DNA of 9,807 bases, from assembly GCA_964542255.1 (NCBI GenBank), contig CAZITV010000083.1, positions 1 through 9,807 of the forward strand, given 5' to 3'. Position 1 is the stretch's first letter. Every line of letters begins with the position of its first letter. This stretch comes from CAYMSF01 sp964542255. GTDB lineage: Bacteria > Verrucomicrobiota > Lentisphaeria > Victivallales > Victivallaceae. The notes under the pieces were generated by a model, which was given only the letters and a program-made list of their open reading frames with translations, searched no databases and had not been told where the DNA came from. Made by a program: the position numbers and the translations under genes. Below are positions 1 through 6,959 of the stretch, in pieces.

Positions 1-70
1 GTTGAATGACTGCATGAACTTGCCGAGATTGGCGTGGTTGGTTTTTAAAAATAAGGGATCTTTCGGTGTT
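1..70. other. Left-edge region downstream of the ceramidase-like gene
   Basis: These 70 bases follow the TAA stop at 71-73. TTTTTAAAAA (41-50 region) is self-complementary, but no stem followed by a T-run is seen, so no terminator is called. An open plus-strand frame from 2 to 106 has no recognisable content. Confidence 0.3.
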
Positions 71-1459
71 TTAGTGGGTAAGAGTAGTAACGCCATTCTG
101 GTCTGACACCGCTTGGCACCGCCCCCGCTTGGTCTTTAACATACTGGCAATCTTTTCCAGAATAATATTTTCGCAACTTGCAGACCATGCAAATGGGAAT
201 TCATGCCCGAACCACGAAAATGACATTGGCTCAACACCGCCTTCAACGCAAGCTTTTGCAGTACAGATATAAGGGCAACGATTATTATAAAAAGTAACCG
301 GAATAATAGTCAGGCTCGGGTCCAATGCTTTTATTTGCAGTCCAATCTCCGTAAACACCTCACCCGGCAGAAAGACAAAAACAATTTTGCCAACTTGCAG
401 CATAGCCACATCCATTGACTTTGGTCTTATATCCACTCCTGCTTTTTTAAGTTTAATACTTTTTTGTAAAGACTTTAAAGCCCTTATTATGTTAGCCGCA
501 GTTGCTTCATTTCTAATTAGTTTGGACGTTTCCGAATAGATTGTCTCGAATTGGGACAAAGATATTCTTTCTTTATCAAAAGGTAACTCCAGCTTTGCAT
601 GAACAAAATTAAGAACGGGATTTTTATCCTCTACGATATTTTTAACTTCATTAATCACGGACTGGCTATATCCCTGAATTTGTTGTTCAGTAATTGGCAG
701 GTTCCAGCCCTCTTTCTTATATGTACCGTTCGGCCTTACATCTCCACAGCATCCCGCGAGGAATGAAATAATTGGCTTTGCTCCATATTCTTTATGGAGC
801 AAGTCACGTACCTGTCCAGGATAATCTGCTGAAATAACTGAATCTGTCTCCGCTGTTGCATGACAAGCATGACTGGTAATCAGGCCCTGCAGTTTGCCAC
901 CACTTTTGATAGCGACAATCATCACATCTTTGTCGTATACGCCGTCAGGGTTCGGGGCGAACTCAATTTTACCGTTGACCGGTAACCGCCGGTTAATACC
1001 AATTGCAGCCTTGCCTACCGCACTGCCGACTGATACATAGCATAATTTGCCTACCGTTTTTACTGCCAGTTCAACCAGTTTAACTTTCAATTCTTCAATA
1101 TAGCGAATATTGTTACTTTTTGCCAGTTGATATACTATATTAGGCCCGCGATGAGTATGGCTGGCACATAATAAAATATTGTTCTTTTTTATTCCGGTAG
1201 CTTTGGCTATTCGCGCTTGAACATCTTTGGAGAAATCGGCTTTGAACCCGATAAGATCAGCAGTAATCAAGCAAACTCTAGTTTCGCCTTGTGAAAATAC
1301 AATTGATGTGGCGTACAGACGGTCTTTAAAGCCGGTGAAAAAACCTTCACCATGACCGATCATAGCAATTTTAACAGGCGGAGTAATATCAATCCGTGCC
1401 TGACCGATTGATAACCGGTTCTCAGTAAAATTCATTTTTATTGTCGTTTCTTTAGTCAT
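71..1459 (-). CDS. Neutral/alkaline non-lysosomal ceramidase-like hydrolase, cytosolic
   Basis: The 462-residue product resembles the N-terminal catalytic domain of neutral ceramidases, zinc-dependent amidases, in the short form common in PVC bacteria. Visible family motifs are GQARIDITPP (19-28), GHGEG (35-39), ASHTHRGP (99-106, H101 and H103 likely metal-site residues), SHACHAT (196-202, H197/H200), SADYPG (210-215), GCCGDVRP (236-243) and LPGEVF (364-369, with E367 likely a ligand). It is shorter than true secreted ceramidases and lacks both a signal peptide and the C-terminal Ig-like domain, so it probably acts in the cytoplasm on an unknown amide or ester rather than on ceramide. The usual GGYE near the C-terminus reads GGVE here (407-410), so a ligand-type tyrosine may be missing. 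The ATG at 1459 is chosen because AGGAG lies six bases upstream; an internal Met at residue 9 has no such site. It is separated from the upstream methyltransferase gene by a hairpin repeat and so is probably transcribed on its own. Family call is firm, substrate unknown. Confidence 0.85.
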   Translation of the reverse strand: MTKETTIKMNFTENRLSIGQARIDITPPVKIAMIGHGEGFFTGFKDRLYATSIVFSQGETRVCLITADLIGFKADFSKDVQARIAKATGIKKNNILLCASHTHRGPNIVYQLAKSNNIRYIEELKVKLVELAVKTVGKLCYVSVGSAVGKAAIGINRRLPVNGKIEFAPNPDGVYDKDVMIVAIKSGGKLQGLITSHACHATAETDSVISADYPGQVRDLLHKEYGAKPIISFLAGCCGDVRPNGTYKKEGWNLPITEQQIQGYSQSVINEVKNIVEDKNPVLNFVHAKLELPFDKERISLSQFETIYSETSKLIRNEATAANIIRALKSLQKSIKLKKAGVDIRPKSMDVAMLQVGKIVFVFLPGEVFTEIGLQIKALDPSLTIIPVTFYNNRCPYICTAKACVEGGVEPMSFSWFGHEFPFAWSASCENIILEKIASMLKTKRGRCQAVSDQNGVTTLTH

Positions 1460-1465
1460 CGTTTT

Positions 1466-1470
1466 CTCCT
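1466..1470 (-). promoter_or_regulatory. Strong Shine-Dalgarno for the ceramidase-like gene
   Basis: On the minus strand the sequence reads AGGAG, then six bases (AAAACG), then ATG at 1459. It is one of the clearest ribosome binding sites in the window and settles the start codon against the alternative Met at residue 9. Confidence 0.75.
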
Positions 1471-1518
1471 GGTCTGCCTCATCTGCACACGCTGTTGTTA
1501 TCGCCTGGGAGGGTTACT

Positions 1519-1686
1519 TTGGTATAATACCAATTCGCTTTCATTGATAGACGCTCGATTGATCTTCGGCGCCGATTTTTGCCATAAATCCTCGTCCGAT
1601 ATTTATATCGCCCTGCGGTTTATAACCAAAATCCACCGCCAAATTCCTAATCGTTATTGTCTACGACTGCTCGCTCATTGGTATAA
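1519..1686. repeat. Long imperfect inverted repeat, MITE-like or intergenic hairpin element
   Basis: The two halves are imperfect reverse complements. ATACCAAT at 1527-1534 pairs with ATTGGTAT at 1677-1684. Moving inward, TAGAC (1548-1552) pairs with 1659-1663, CGATT (1556-1560) with 1649-1653, GGCG (1568-1571) with 1637-1640, GATTTT (1574-1579) with 1628-1633 and ATAAA (1584-1588) with 1619-1623. The centre is the near-perfect palindrome CGATATTTATATCG (1597-1610). The nine-base word TTGGTATAA occurs at both ends (1519-1527 and 1678-1686), which could be a target duplication or a product of the palindromic tips. No transposase gene is inside, as expected of a non-autonomous element. There is no T-run after it on the minus strand, so it is not a classic terminator, although a transcript through it would fold. 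It overlaps the end of the methyltransferase gene. Other copies cannot be checked from this window. Confidence 0.6.
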
Positions 1687-2494
1687 AGCTCGCCGTTTTC
1701 GATGCTGTATTCGAATTTTTTCCGGTGGACTGCGGTGTTTCAACGAAAGTACGGCGCACATACTCAAATAATAGTACCGTCGTGGCTTGAGCGGCATTTA
1801 ACGATTCACTATTTCCAGGCATCGGTATTTTTACTGATACAGATTCATCCAAAATGGCTGCGCCATTTGCCTCATTGCCAATAATAATGGCAGAATGGTC
1901 AAAAAGTTCTTGGGTGCAAAAACAATTTTGTCCGGTATGTGGATCAGTACGAAATATTTTGCTAAACCCGAATTTAAGCAATGAGTGTTTAAGTTCATGC
2001 AGCGATTCAAAGCGCCGCAATCCCAGCGAAAATTGAGCAGCCATTGCAGCGCGGATAGTTTTATCGCTAAATGGGTCAACTGTTCCGGCAGTCAACCAAA
2101 CTTCCTTGAGACCTACAGCTTTAGCGGTTCTCAATATTGTGCCCAAATTACCGGGGTCGGCAATACGGTCCAGGACAAGTATAAAAGGATCTGGCGGTAA
2201 CACTCCAGTGGGGACTTCAGCAGGACGCCTGGCGACTGCGATAACGCCCTGATTCGCAATGGTCGAAGAGAGTGTGGCGATTTCCTCTTTAGTGACGACA
2301 AAAGGGTGATATTGCTCAAATGTACCGGCAATGGCAGTGTCACAGATTAGCAATTCCAGTAACTCATTGCCGGACGCCAAGAAGTCTGAACAGCATCTTA
2401 AACCATCAACGATGCATAAATTATTTTTTTTACGTCCGTGCCGGGTGTAGAGTGACTTGATGAGTGCGATTTGATTTCGAGTTAGAGCTGACAT
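1661..2494 (-). CDS. TrmH/SpoU family RNA 2'-O-ribose methyltransferase
   Basis: The 277-residue protein is a SPOUT-class enzyme that transfers a methyl group from S-adenosylmethionine to the 2'-OH of a ribose in rRNA or tRNA. Residues 1 to about 95 look like the substrate-binding domain (RKKNNLCIVDGLR, 21-33). The catalytic knot domain carries motif 1, LDRIADPGNLGTILRTA (108-124, with N116 and R122 as the expected catalytic residues). Motif 2 is IIGNEANG (204-211). Motif 3 is IPMPGNSESLNAAQATTVLLFE (223-244, given here as ends 223 and 244 with SLN at 231-233). The roughly 30-residue tail after VRR (246-248) is Ser/Thr-rich, not part of the fold, and its last codons and TAG stop fall inside the inverted-repeat element. 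The start lies four bases past the stop of the TPR gene, suggesting translational coupling. Length and motifs fit a 23S rRNA RlmB/TsnR-like enzyme, but the target nucleotide cannot be decided from sequence alone. Confidence 0.92.
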   Translation of the reverse strand: MSALTRNQIALIKSLYTRHGRKKNNLCIVDGLRCCSDFLASGNELLELLICDTAIAGTFEQYHPFVVTKEEIATLSSTIANQGVIAVARRPAEVPTGVLPPDPFILVLDRIADPGNLGTILRTAKAVGLKEVWLTAGTVDPFSDKTIRAAMAAQFSLGLRRFESLHELKHSLLKFGFSKIFRTDPHTGQNCFCTQELFDHSAIIIGNEANGAAILDESVSVKIPMPGNSESLNAAQATTVLLFEYVRRTFVETPQSTGKNSNTASKTASFIPMSEQS

Positions 2495-2498
2495 TCAT

Positions 2499-3242
2499 TT
2501 AACTTTTGCCCAATGACTTCTTATCAGACGTGGAGTTTGCCGGAGTTTTTTTATCGGCTGGAATCCGATGCAGCATAGCTGAGGCAAGGCGCTGCCAAAA
2601 ATCTACTGCCATATCAGGTGCTGATCCCTGCCTTGACATTGCCACAGCGTTTTTAACTTTATTTAAATATTTTTCAGCATTTGCGATATTATTAAGCTGC
2701 AAAAACAACCTGCCGGCGCCGTAATTAGCTTCACAACGGAATGCTTCAGGTATGAAAGTGCTTGCGCTGCAGGTTAAAAATTTAGCTGCGGCCAAGTCGA
2801 ATTTGCCGCACAACTCCAAAGCGTAAGCTTCATCGAGTTCGACGCGCCACTGCATTTCTGCCGGGATTACCGATTTAGATAGCTGTGTATATAGTTCAAA
2901 CGCTTTATCAAACTCTTTATCTTGAACATAAATTTTAGCTAAATGCAGTTTGGCATAAAAAGCTGCCGGAGCATCTGGGTATGCGGCAAGCGCAGCGACA
3001 ATTTCCGTCTTCGTTTGAGCTTTGGCGAATAACGCATTTACTTTAGCTTCGGCATTTTTCTGCCAGGCGATGATAACGCCAACCAGCGCCACGCCGATTA
3101 CAATTGCAATACAAAGGTAAATAATCCGTTTCCAGTAAGTCACAAAAAAATATTCAAAGCGTTCAAAGTCATCAAATAAAGTTGATGAAATTTCTGCATC
3201 AATGGCTTTTTTATGTTTCAATGTTCTTTTGTCTTTTGACAT
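2499..3242 (-). CDS. Membrane-anchored TPR-like protein (YfgM/TPR_21-like)
   Basis: The 247-residue protein has a charged cytoplasmic N-terminus (1-37), one transmembrane helix (about 39-60, IIYLCIAIVIGVALVGVIIA) and an Ala-rich helical extracytoplasmic domain. Repeat-like helices are seen around AAFYAKLHLAKIYVQDKEFDKAFELY (start 94), the segment 134-157 and the segment 172-198. This layout matches the single-TM tetratricopeptide proteins of the YfgM type, which in other bacteria are periplasmic chaperone or scaffold partners; that role is family knowledge, not shown here. The C-terminus is a Lys/Ser-rich tail. I chose the ATG at 3242 rather than an in-frame start at 3290. The extra 16 residues are not TPR-like, they overlap the likely -10 box, and GAAAGA precedes the chosen start. 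It is followed four bases later by the methyltransferase gene, so the two form a small operon, although no functional link is obvious. Confidence 0.75.
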   Translation of the reverse strand: MSKDKRTLKHKKAIDAEISSTLFDDFERFEYFFVTYWKRIIYLCIAIVIGVALVGVIIAWQKNAEAKVNALFAKAQTKTEIVAALAAYPDAPAAFYAKLHLAKIYVQDKEFDKAFELYTQLSKSVIPAEMQWRVELDEAYALELCGKFDLAAAKFLTCSASTFIPEAFRCEANYGAGRLFLQLNNIANAEKYLNKVKNAVAMSRQGSAPDMAVDFWQRLASAMLHRIPADKKTPANSTSDKKSLGKS

Positions 3243-3266
3243 TTTATAAATCTTTCGTTGTATTGT

Positions 3267-3272
3267 ATTATA
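3267..3272 (-). promoter_or_regulatory. Likely -10 box for the TPR-methyltransferase operon
   Basis: The minus strand reads TATAAT, 24 bases upstream of the ATG at 3242, which would give a leader of roughly 17-19 bases. No good -35 TTGACA is seen at 16-18 bases; only weak AT-rich candidates (such as TTATTA at 19-20 bases) are present. The consensus -10 and the position within the 135-base gap after the propeller gene support it. Confidence 0.45.
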
Positions 3273-3377
3273 AGTTAAGACCGGTTGCACCTAATAAGCG
3301 TCACTGCTATATTTTAAACCATTTCTGCAACAAATCAATTTTAAAAATGAGGTAATTTCAAATAATATTTAATTTTG

Positions 3378-5096
3378 TTATTTGGCGATGCCAATTGCAT
3401 ATAAATATTTATTGGTGCGAATAAAGAGTCTGCCTTCGGCTAAAGCCGGTGTGGCAAAAGTTTTTTCACCAAGTGGAGAGCTATCAAGCTCAATGTATTT
3501 ATCTCTGGAAGGCTGAATAATTGCGGCAACACCATCTAAATTTACAGCGACGATTTTTTTACCTACCAGCAGAGGAGAACTATAATATCCAACGCTGTTT
3601 TCCTTTTCCCATAACAATTTACCGGTATTGGCATCGACGCATTGAATGACGCCATGGCTGGAAAAGAGAAAAAGCAGGTCATCAACCGCGATTGGCGATG
3701 CGACATCCGGCATTGTCAACTCCGTTGACCTCCATAATACCGCGCCATCGGCTGCATTAACCGCTGCGGTGCAGGCATTATCATTGGAAACAAAAATTTT
3801 ACCGTTGCAAAATGCGGCTGAAGTAGCAACTTCGCCCCCCATACCGCGCATTTGCCAAAGCAACTGACCATCACGATAATTGAAAGCTTCAATTCCATCA
3901 CTGGTAATAACGATGAGCATTATAATGTCAGCGATATTAAGTATTACCGGTGATGACCAGGATGCGGCCGCCTGACGTTCTTTTTCCCAAATCACTTTGC
4001 CGTCACTACCATTCAATACCATCAAACGCTGTTTAATCTCGTCATCATATTGAATTATCAATGTACGGTCAATAGCACGCAATGAGCTGGAATACCCATA
4101 ATTATTTTTTGGAACCGTTAAATTTTTTGTCCACAACTGCGTGCCGTTCAGATCCAAACAAACTAGTTCTCCAGTTGCGAAAATAGCATAGACACTAACA
4201 CCGTCAGTTGCCATGGTCGCAGCAGCATACCCCGTATCATCAGAGACGTTAGGCATCATTTCCTGGACGATTTTATCACTTTTTACAACATACTCCCAAA
4301 GTGATTTACCAGTTGCAAGGTCATAACAGAAGATTTTTCTGACCAAACGACTGCCACCGCTTATGAAGACTTTGCCATTGTAAACAACGGGTGAATTATA
4401 TCCTGGCAATGGTACATCGCTCTTCCAGAGAATATTTTTTCCGGAAATTCCGTTCCACGCTGCCGGCAGAGAATGTTTATTGGAGGCGCCATAAGAAAGC
4501 GAACCGCGAAATCCAGTCCAGCAATTACCATCATCAATAATTGTTGGCAGTTTATCTTTAGAGTTAGGAACGCTGATATTTTTTTCAGCAATTGGGGTGG
4601 CGTCATATCGATATGATATTGCGATGACGCCAATAGAAAAACCTATTATACAGATGCCGGTGATGGTAATACCTTTTCGAATTTTCCCCATATCATTACC
4701 GATCTTCTCGATGTCATTGGGAAAATTGTAGTGCACGCTGGAATTAACTTTAACCATGTACATCGCAGCAATAAACAGCACCGAACTGATAAACAGCAGC
4801 CAAGTGCCAATACGCTGTCTTTCGTGAAGAAAAAACCACTGTTGCCGGGCTTGCAAATCAACCGTGCGAATTTGTTCAGTGATTTTGTTGTTTCCGCGGT
4901 TGGCGCCAACATATTGTGAACGCAGTTCTTTTAGTTTTGAGGATTCAGGAGCAACCGCGTTGCCAATAGTGAGGCAGTTGAATAACAAAATTACGGCAAC
5001 GACAAGCATAAAAATAACGTTACTAACCGCAATGCCTAAAGCGGTTTGCATAATTATGTTACGCTTGCAGAATTGTTTATTAAGTATTGCTGCCAT
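3378..5096 (-). CDS. PQQ-like beta-propeller protein with three N-terminal TM helices
   Basis: The 572-residue product has TM helices at about 18-45, 97-115 and 142-162. A polar, probably coiled loop (50-95) separates the first two, and a PQQ_2-type propeller follows from about 190. With the N-terminus inside, the propeller lies outside the membrane. It starts with the FRG-type entry WTGFRG (193-198). Blade motifs of the AxDxxTGxxxW type are seen at CYDLATGKSLW (257-267), LNGSDGKVIW (361-370), FNYRDGQLLW (405-414), VNAADGAVLW (446-455) and CVDANTGKLLW (486-496). I see no recognisable quinoprotein dehydrogenase active site and no heme motif, so it is more likely a scaffold or electron-transfer partner than a PQQ enzyme. 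ATG 5096 is chosen because GGGAAAG precedes it; it overlaps the stop of the NapH-like gene by 17 bases. An in-frame start at 5189 would add residues read out of frame from that gene's cysteine codons. Confidence 0.83.
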   Translation of the reverse strand: MAAILNKQFCKRNIIMQTALGIAVSNVIFMLVVAVILLFNCLTIGNAVAPESSKLKELRSQYVGANRGNNKITEQIRTVDLQARQQWFFLHERQRIGTWLLFISSVLFIAAMYMVKVNSSVHYNFPNDIEKIGNDMGKIRKGITITGICIIGFSIGVIAISYRYDATPIAEKNISVPNSKDKLPTIIDDGNCWTGFRGSLSYGASNKHSLPAAWNGISGKNILWKSDVPLPGYNSPVVYNGKVFISGGSRLVRKIFCYDLATGKSLWEYVVKSDKIVQEMMPNVSDDTGYAAATMATDGVSVYAIFATGELVCLDLNGTQLWTKNLTVPKNNYGYSSSLRAIDRTLIIQYDDEIKQRLMVLNGSDGKVIWEKERQAAASWSSPVILNIADIIMLIVITSDGIEAFNYRDGQLLWQMRGMGGEVATSAAFCNGKIFVSNDNACTAAVNAADGAVLWRSTELTMPDVASPIAVDDLLFLFSSHGVIQCVDANTGKLLWEKENSVGYYSSPLLVGKKIVAVNLDGVAAIIQPSRDKYIELDSSPLGEKTFATPALAEGRLFIRTNKYLYAIGIAK

Positions 5097-6375
5097 TATC
5101 TTTCCCGGTATCCAATCGTCCGCGCGGACAATAACGATAACAACGACCACAACAAATACAATATTCACTATCAGTTTGATAGTCGGCATGATAATTAATT
5201 TTTGAAAACTTAAACAATCTTAACATTACCATCAAGCTAAGAAAAATTCCCAAAAACAACCCGCCAATTTTAGAGCTGTAAATTATTTGTGAATTTTTAT
5301 GCTGCAAGTCTGCCAGAGTCGCATCAGAACTGCGGAAAGCCAAAGTGGCATCGTTTTGCGGACGAATACCATTATTGATCTCAAAAGTTACTTGTTGATA
5401 TAATTTAACGGCCGAATGCTGCTGCGCCAGAATCGGTCCAGTACACCAGCCGATAACTGCACTGATAACAATAACGACAGGCAATATCGTTATTAAACGC
5501 AATCCGCGCGATATTGAAAAACGCAGTGGTTCATTAGCTGTATGATTTTGCGGAATTACTATGGCATCCACGGGACAAGCATTTTCACATAACCGGCATT
5601 TTATACATTCATCCGGAGTAATTTTTATTCGACGCGCGGACAGTAAAGCCGCCCATCCCAAGATAACACCGTACGGACAAAAAAAGCGGCAGTACGGACG
5701 GCACACAAAAACTCCGAGCAACAGTAATAGACTACCGGCAAGCATAATAAATAAATCACCGGAAAAACGAAAAAAAACAACAAACGGGTCGTATTTGCAG
5801 ATAATAAAGCCGATTCCCAACACGGCAAAATAAACCGCGAATCCTAAGTAAAATATTGGGAGCAGCCGTAATGTCCGATCCAGCCACTTAGGCAACCGTA
5901 ACGGGTAAAAGTTGATAATATCTTGAATAGCTCCCAAAGGGCAGGCAACACCGCAAAAAACTCTGCCGGCAAACAACGCAAATAAAATAGGCAGGAAAAA
6001 GATAAGGATACCAAACCAGCCGAGAGAAAACACTGGTTCAAAAATGGCCACCGCGATATTTTGAATTGCACCGATCGGGCATAAGCACCCTCCCCGAAAA
6101 AAACCAAAAAACAGTAATGAAAAGAGTGCTAACACGATGATGCCTGCTCTTGACCGTTTCCGGTAAAGATACCTTATCCCAAGCATCATAACTATAACAA
6201 GTATTAAGATTACGAAAGCAAAAAAAACATTAACAAGGAGTGTTATATAAGGTGATGGTGCCAATGGTTCAGGAATTTTATATCCACTGGTAAATTCGGG
6301 TTTTGGAAAACGAGCTTCAGCAGCAATAGTCGTTATTAAAATAACCTGCAACAGCAGAAAAATATATTTTTTCAT
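5080..6375 (-). CDS. NapH/NosR-like polytopic 4Fe-4S membrane protein
   Basis: The 431-residue protein is an integral membrane iron-sulfur protein that likely takes electrons from the quinol pool and passes them to Fe-S carriers, by analogy with NapH and the C-terminal half of NosR. Hydrophobic segments lie near 3-20 (signal anchor), 44-68, 78-94, 120-137, 170-192, 206-224, 293-312 and 367-387. Three Cys-Pro sites are visible: C97-x-C99-P, C141-x3-C145-P and C225-x3-C229-x3-C233-P. The first two share the near-repeat CPxGAIQ(N/D)I. ICKYDPF (192-198) sits between TM helices. Two ferredoxin motifs follow: C257/C260/C263/C267-P and C406/C409/C412/C416-P, the latter at the C-terminus. It is longer than E. 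coli NapH because of the N-terminal segment and an extra TM loop (313-366). The ATG at 6375 overlaps the previous stop as ATGA, with AGGGGG seven bases upstream. An earlier in-frame start at 6474 lies inside the ferredoxin gene and is rejected. Confidence 0.88.
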   Translation of the reverse strand: MKKYIFLLLQVILITTIAAEARFPKPEFTSGYKIPEPLAPSPYITLLVNVFFAFVILILVIVMMLGIRYLYRKRSRAGIIVLALFSLLFFGFFRGGCLCPIGAIQNIAVAIFEPVFSLGWFGILIFFLPILFALFAGRVFCGVACPLGAIQDIINFYPLRLPKWLDRTLRLLPIFYLGFAVYFAVLGIGFIICKYDPFVVFFRFSGDLFIMLAGSLLLLLGVFVCRPYCRFFCPYGVILGWAALLSARRIKITPDECIKCRLCENACPVDAIVIPQNHTANEPLRFSISRGLRLITILPVVIVISAVIGWCTGPILAQQHSAVKLYQQVTFEINNGIRPQNDATLAFRSSDATLADLQHKNSQIIYSSKIGGLFLGIFLSLMVMLRLFKFSKINYHADYQTDSEYCICCGRCYRYCPRGRLDTGKDNGSNT

Positions 6376-6959
6376 GATGTTACCCCCTGACCAGTACCAG
6401 ATTTCATCAAATATGGATTGCTGACCGGCACCAAACGCAATGCATTGGCAGGGCATGCCGCAGCAATCGAACATTGATTACAATGTTTGCAGCGCTGGTG
6501 ACGAATTTGTAAAATCAGCGAGCCATTGCCAAAAGCAGCGCAGCCTTTCACACATCTGCCACAGCCGATACACAGTTTTTCATCTATAGTATATAAAAAA
6601 AACGGGTCTTCTATAAAAGTTCTCTTAATCGCACTTACCGGACACAGTTGATTCTCAGCGCCAGTATCAAGTGCAACCTGATTTTGAACAAAATATCCGC
6701 TGCACAGATCACAATAACCGCAGCGTTCGTATGCGTGAACACATTTAACTGCAGAAGGTCTAAGCACGCACGCCGTCGAGCATAAACCGCATTGGATACA
6801 TTTTTCAGGGTCAATTTGCCAAACGGTTGTTTGTTTGTTTTTTCGCAGGAAAAGACCACCGGCAATAATTAGCAGTAAACTAGAAATAATCCACCGCAGT
6901 AAATTTCTTCTGGTTGGCTCAATATTATTGTCTAAAACATTGTTTTGCGACTCATTCAT
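6372..6959 (-). CDS. Twin-arginine four-cluster ferredoxin, NapG-like
   Basis: The 195-residue protein starts with a polar region, then TRRNLLRW (16-23) and a hydrophobic helix (about 24-38). This resembles a twin-arginine signal that is not cleaved, since no AxA site follows, so it probably stays anchored facing the periplasm. Seventeen cysteines follow. Motif 1 is C54/C57/C60/C64. Motif 2 is C80/C83/C86 plus C106-Pro. Motif 3 is C130/C133/C136/C140. Motif 4 is C157/C160/C163 plus C169-Pro. That is enough for four [4Fe-4S] clusters with C73 left over. Cluster number, signal and neighbour match NapG, the electron carrier that pairs with NapH; the pairing function is inference. The start overlaps the upstream small gene as ATGA and its stop overlaps the NapH-like start, so translation is very likely coupled. 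Whether it is truly a Tat substrate is less sure, as the residue after RR-N is Leu-Leu rather than Phe-Leu-Lys. Confidence 0.87.
   Translation of the reverse strand: MNESQNNVLDNNIEPTRRNLLRWIISSLLLIIAGGLFLRKNKQTTVWQIDPEKCIQCGLCSTACVLRPSAVKCVHAYERCGYCDLCSGYFVQNQVALDTGAENQLCPVSAIKRTFIEDPFFLYTIDEKLCIGCGRCVKGCAAFGNGSLILQIRHQRCKHCNQCSIAAACPANALRLVPVSNPYLMKSGTGQGVTS
6383..6388 (-). promoter_or_regulatory. Shine-Dalgarno deciding the NapH-like start
   Basis: The minus strand reads AGGGGG, then seven bases (TAACATC), then ATG at 6375. This places translation initiation at MKKYIF, which is a normal hydrophobic N-terminus, rather than at the upstream in-frame Met at 6474. Confidence 0.6.

Noticed and set aside
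2..106. Open plus-strand frame entering from the left edge, considered as the end of a convergent gene
   Set aside because: Only about 34 residues with no recognisable motif, and it overlaps the 3' end of the ceramidase-like gene.
1544..1771. Plus-strand ORF across the hairpin element and the methyltransferase 3' end
   Set aside because: It has no ribosome binding site and no family resemblance, and half of it is antisense to a well-supported gene.
3359..3384. CAAATAA / TTATTTG inverted repeat at the stop of the three-TM propeller gene, considered as a terminator
   Set aside because: The seven-base stem is made almost only of A/T pairs, includes the stop codon and is not followed by a T-run on the minus strand.
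5097..5189. In-frame upstream start that would add a Val/Ile-rich hydrophobic segment to the three-TM propeller protein
   Set aside because: The extra residues are read one frame off the conserved CICCGRCYRYCP codons of the NapH-like gene, so the Val-rich run is a by-product of Cys/Arg/Tyr codons. No ribosome binding site precedes 5189, whereas GGGAAAG precedes 5096.
6376..6474. In-frame upstream extension of the NapH-like protein
   Set aside because: It lies wholly inside the ferredoxin gene in another frame, and a strong Shine-Dalgarno plus an ATGA overlap point to 6375.
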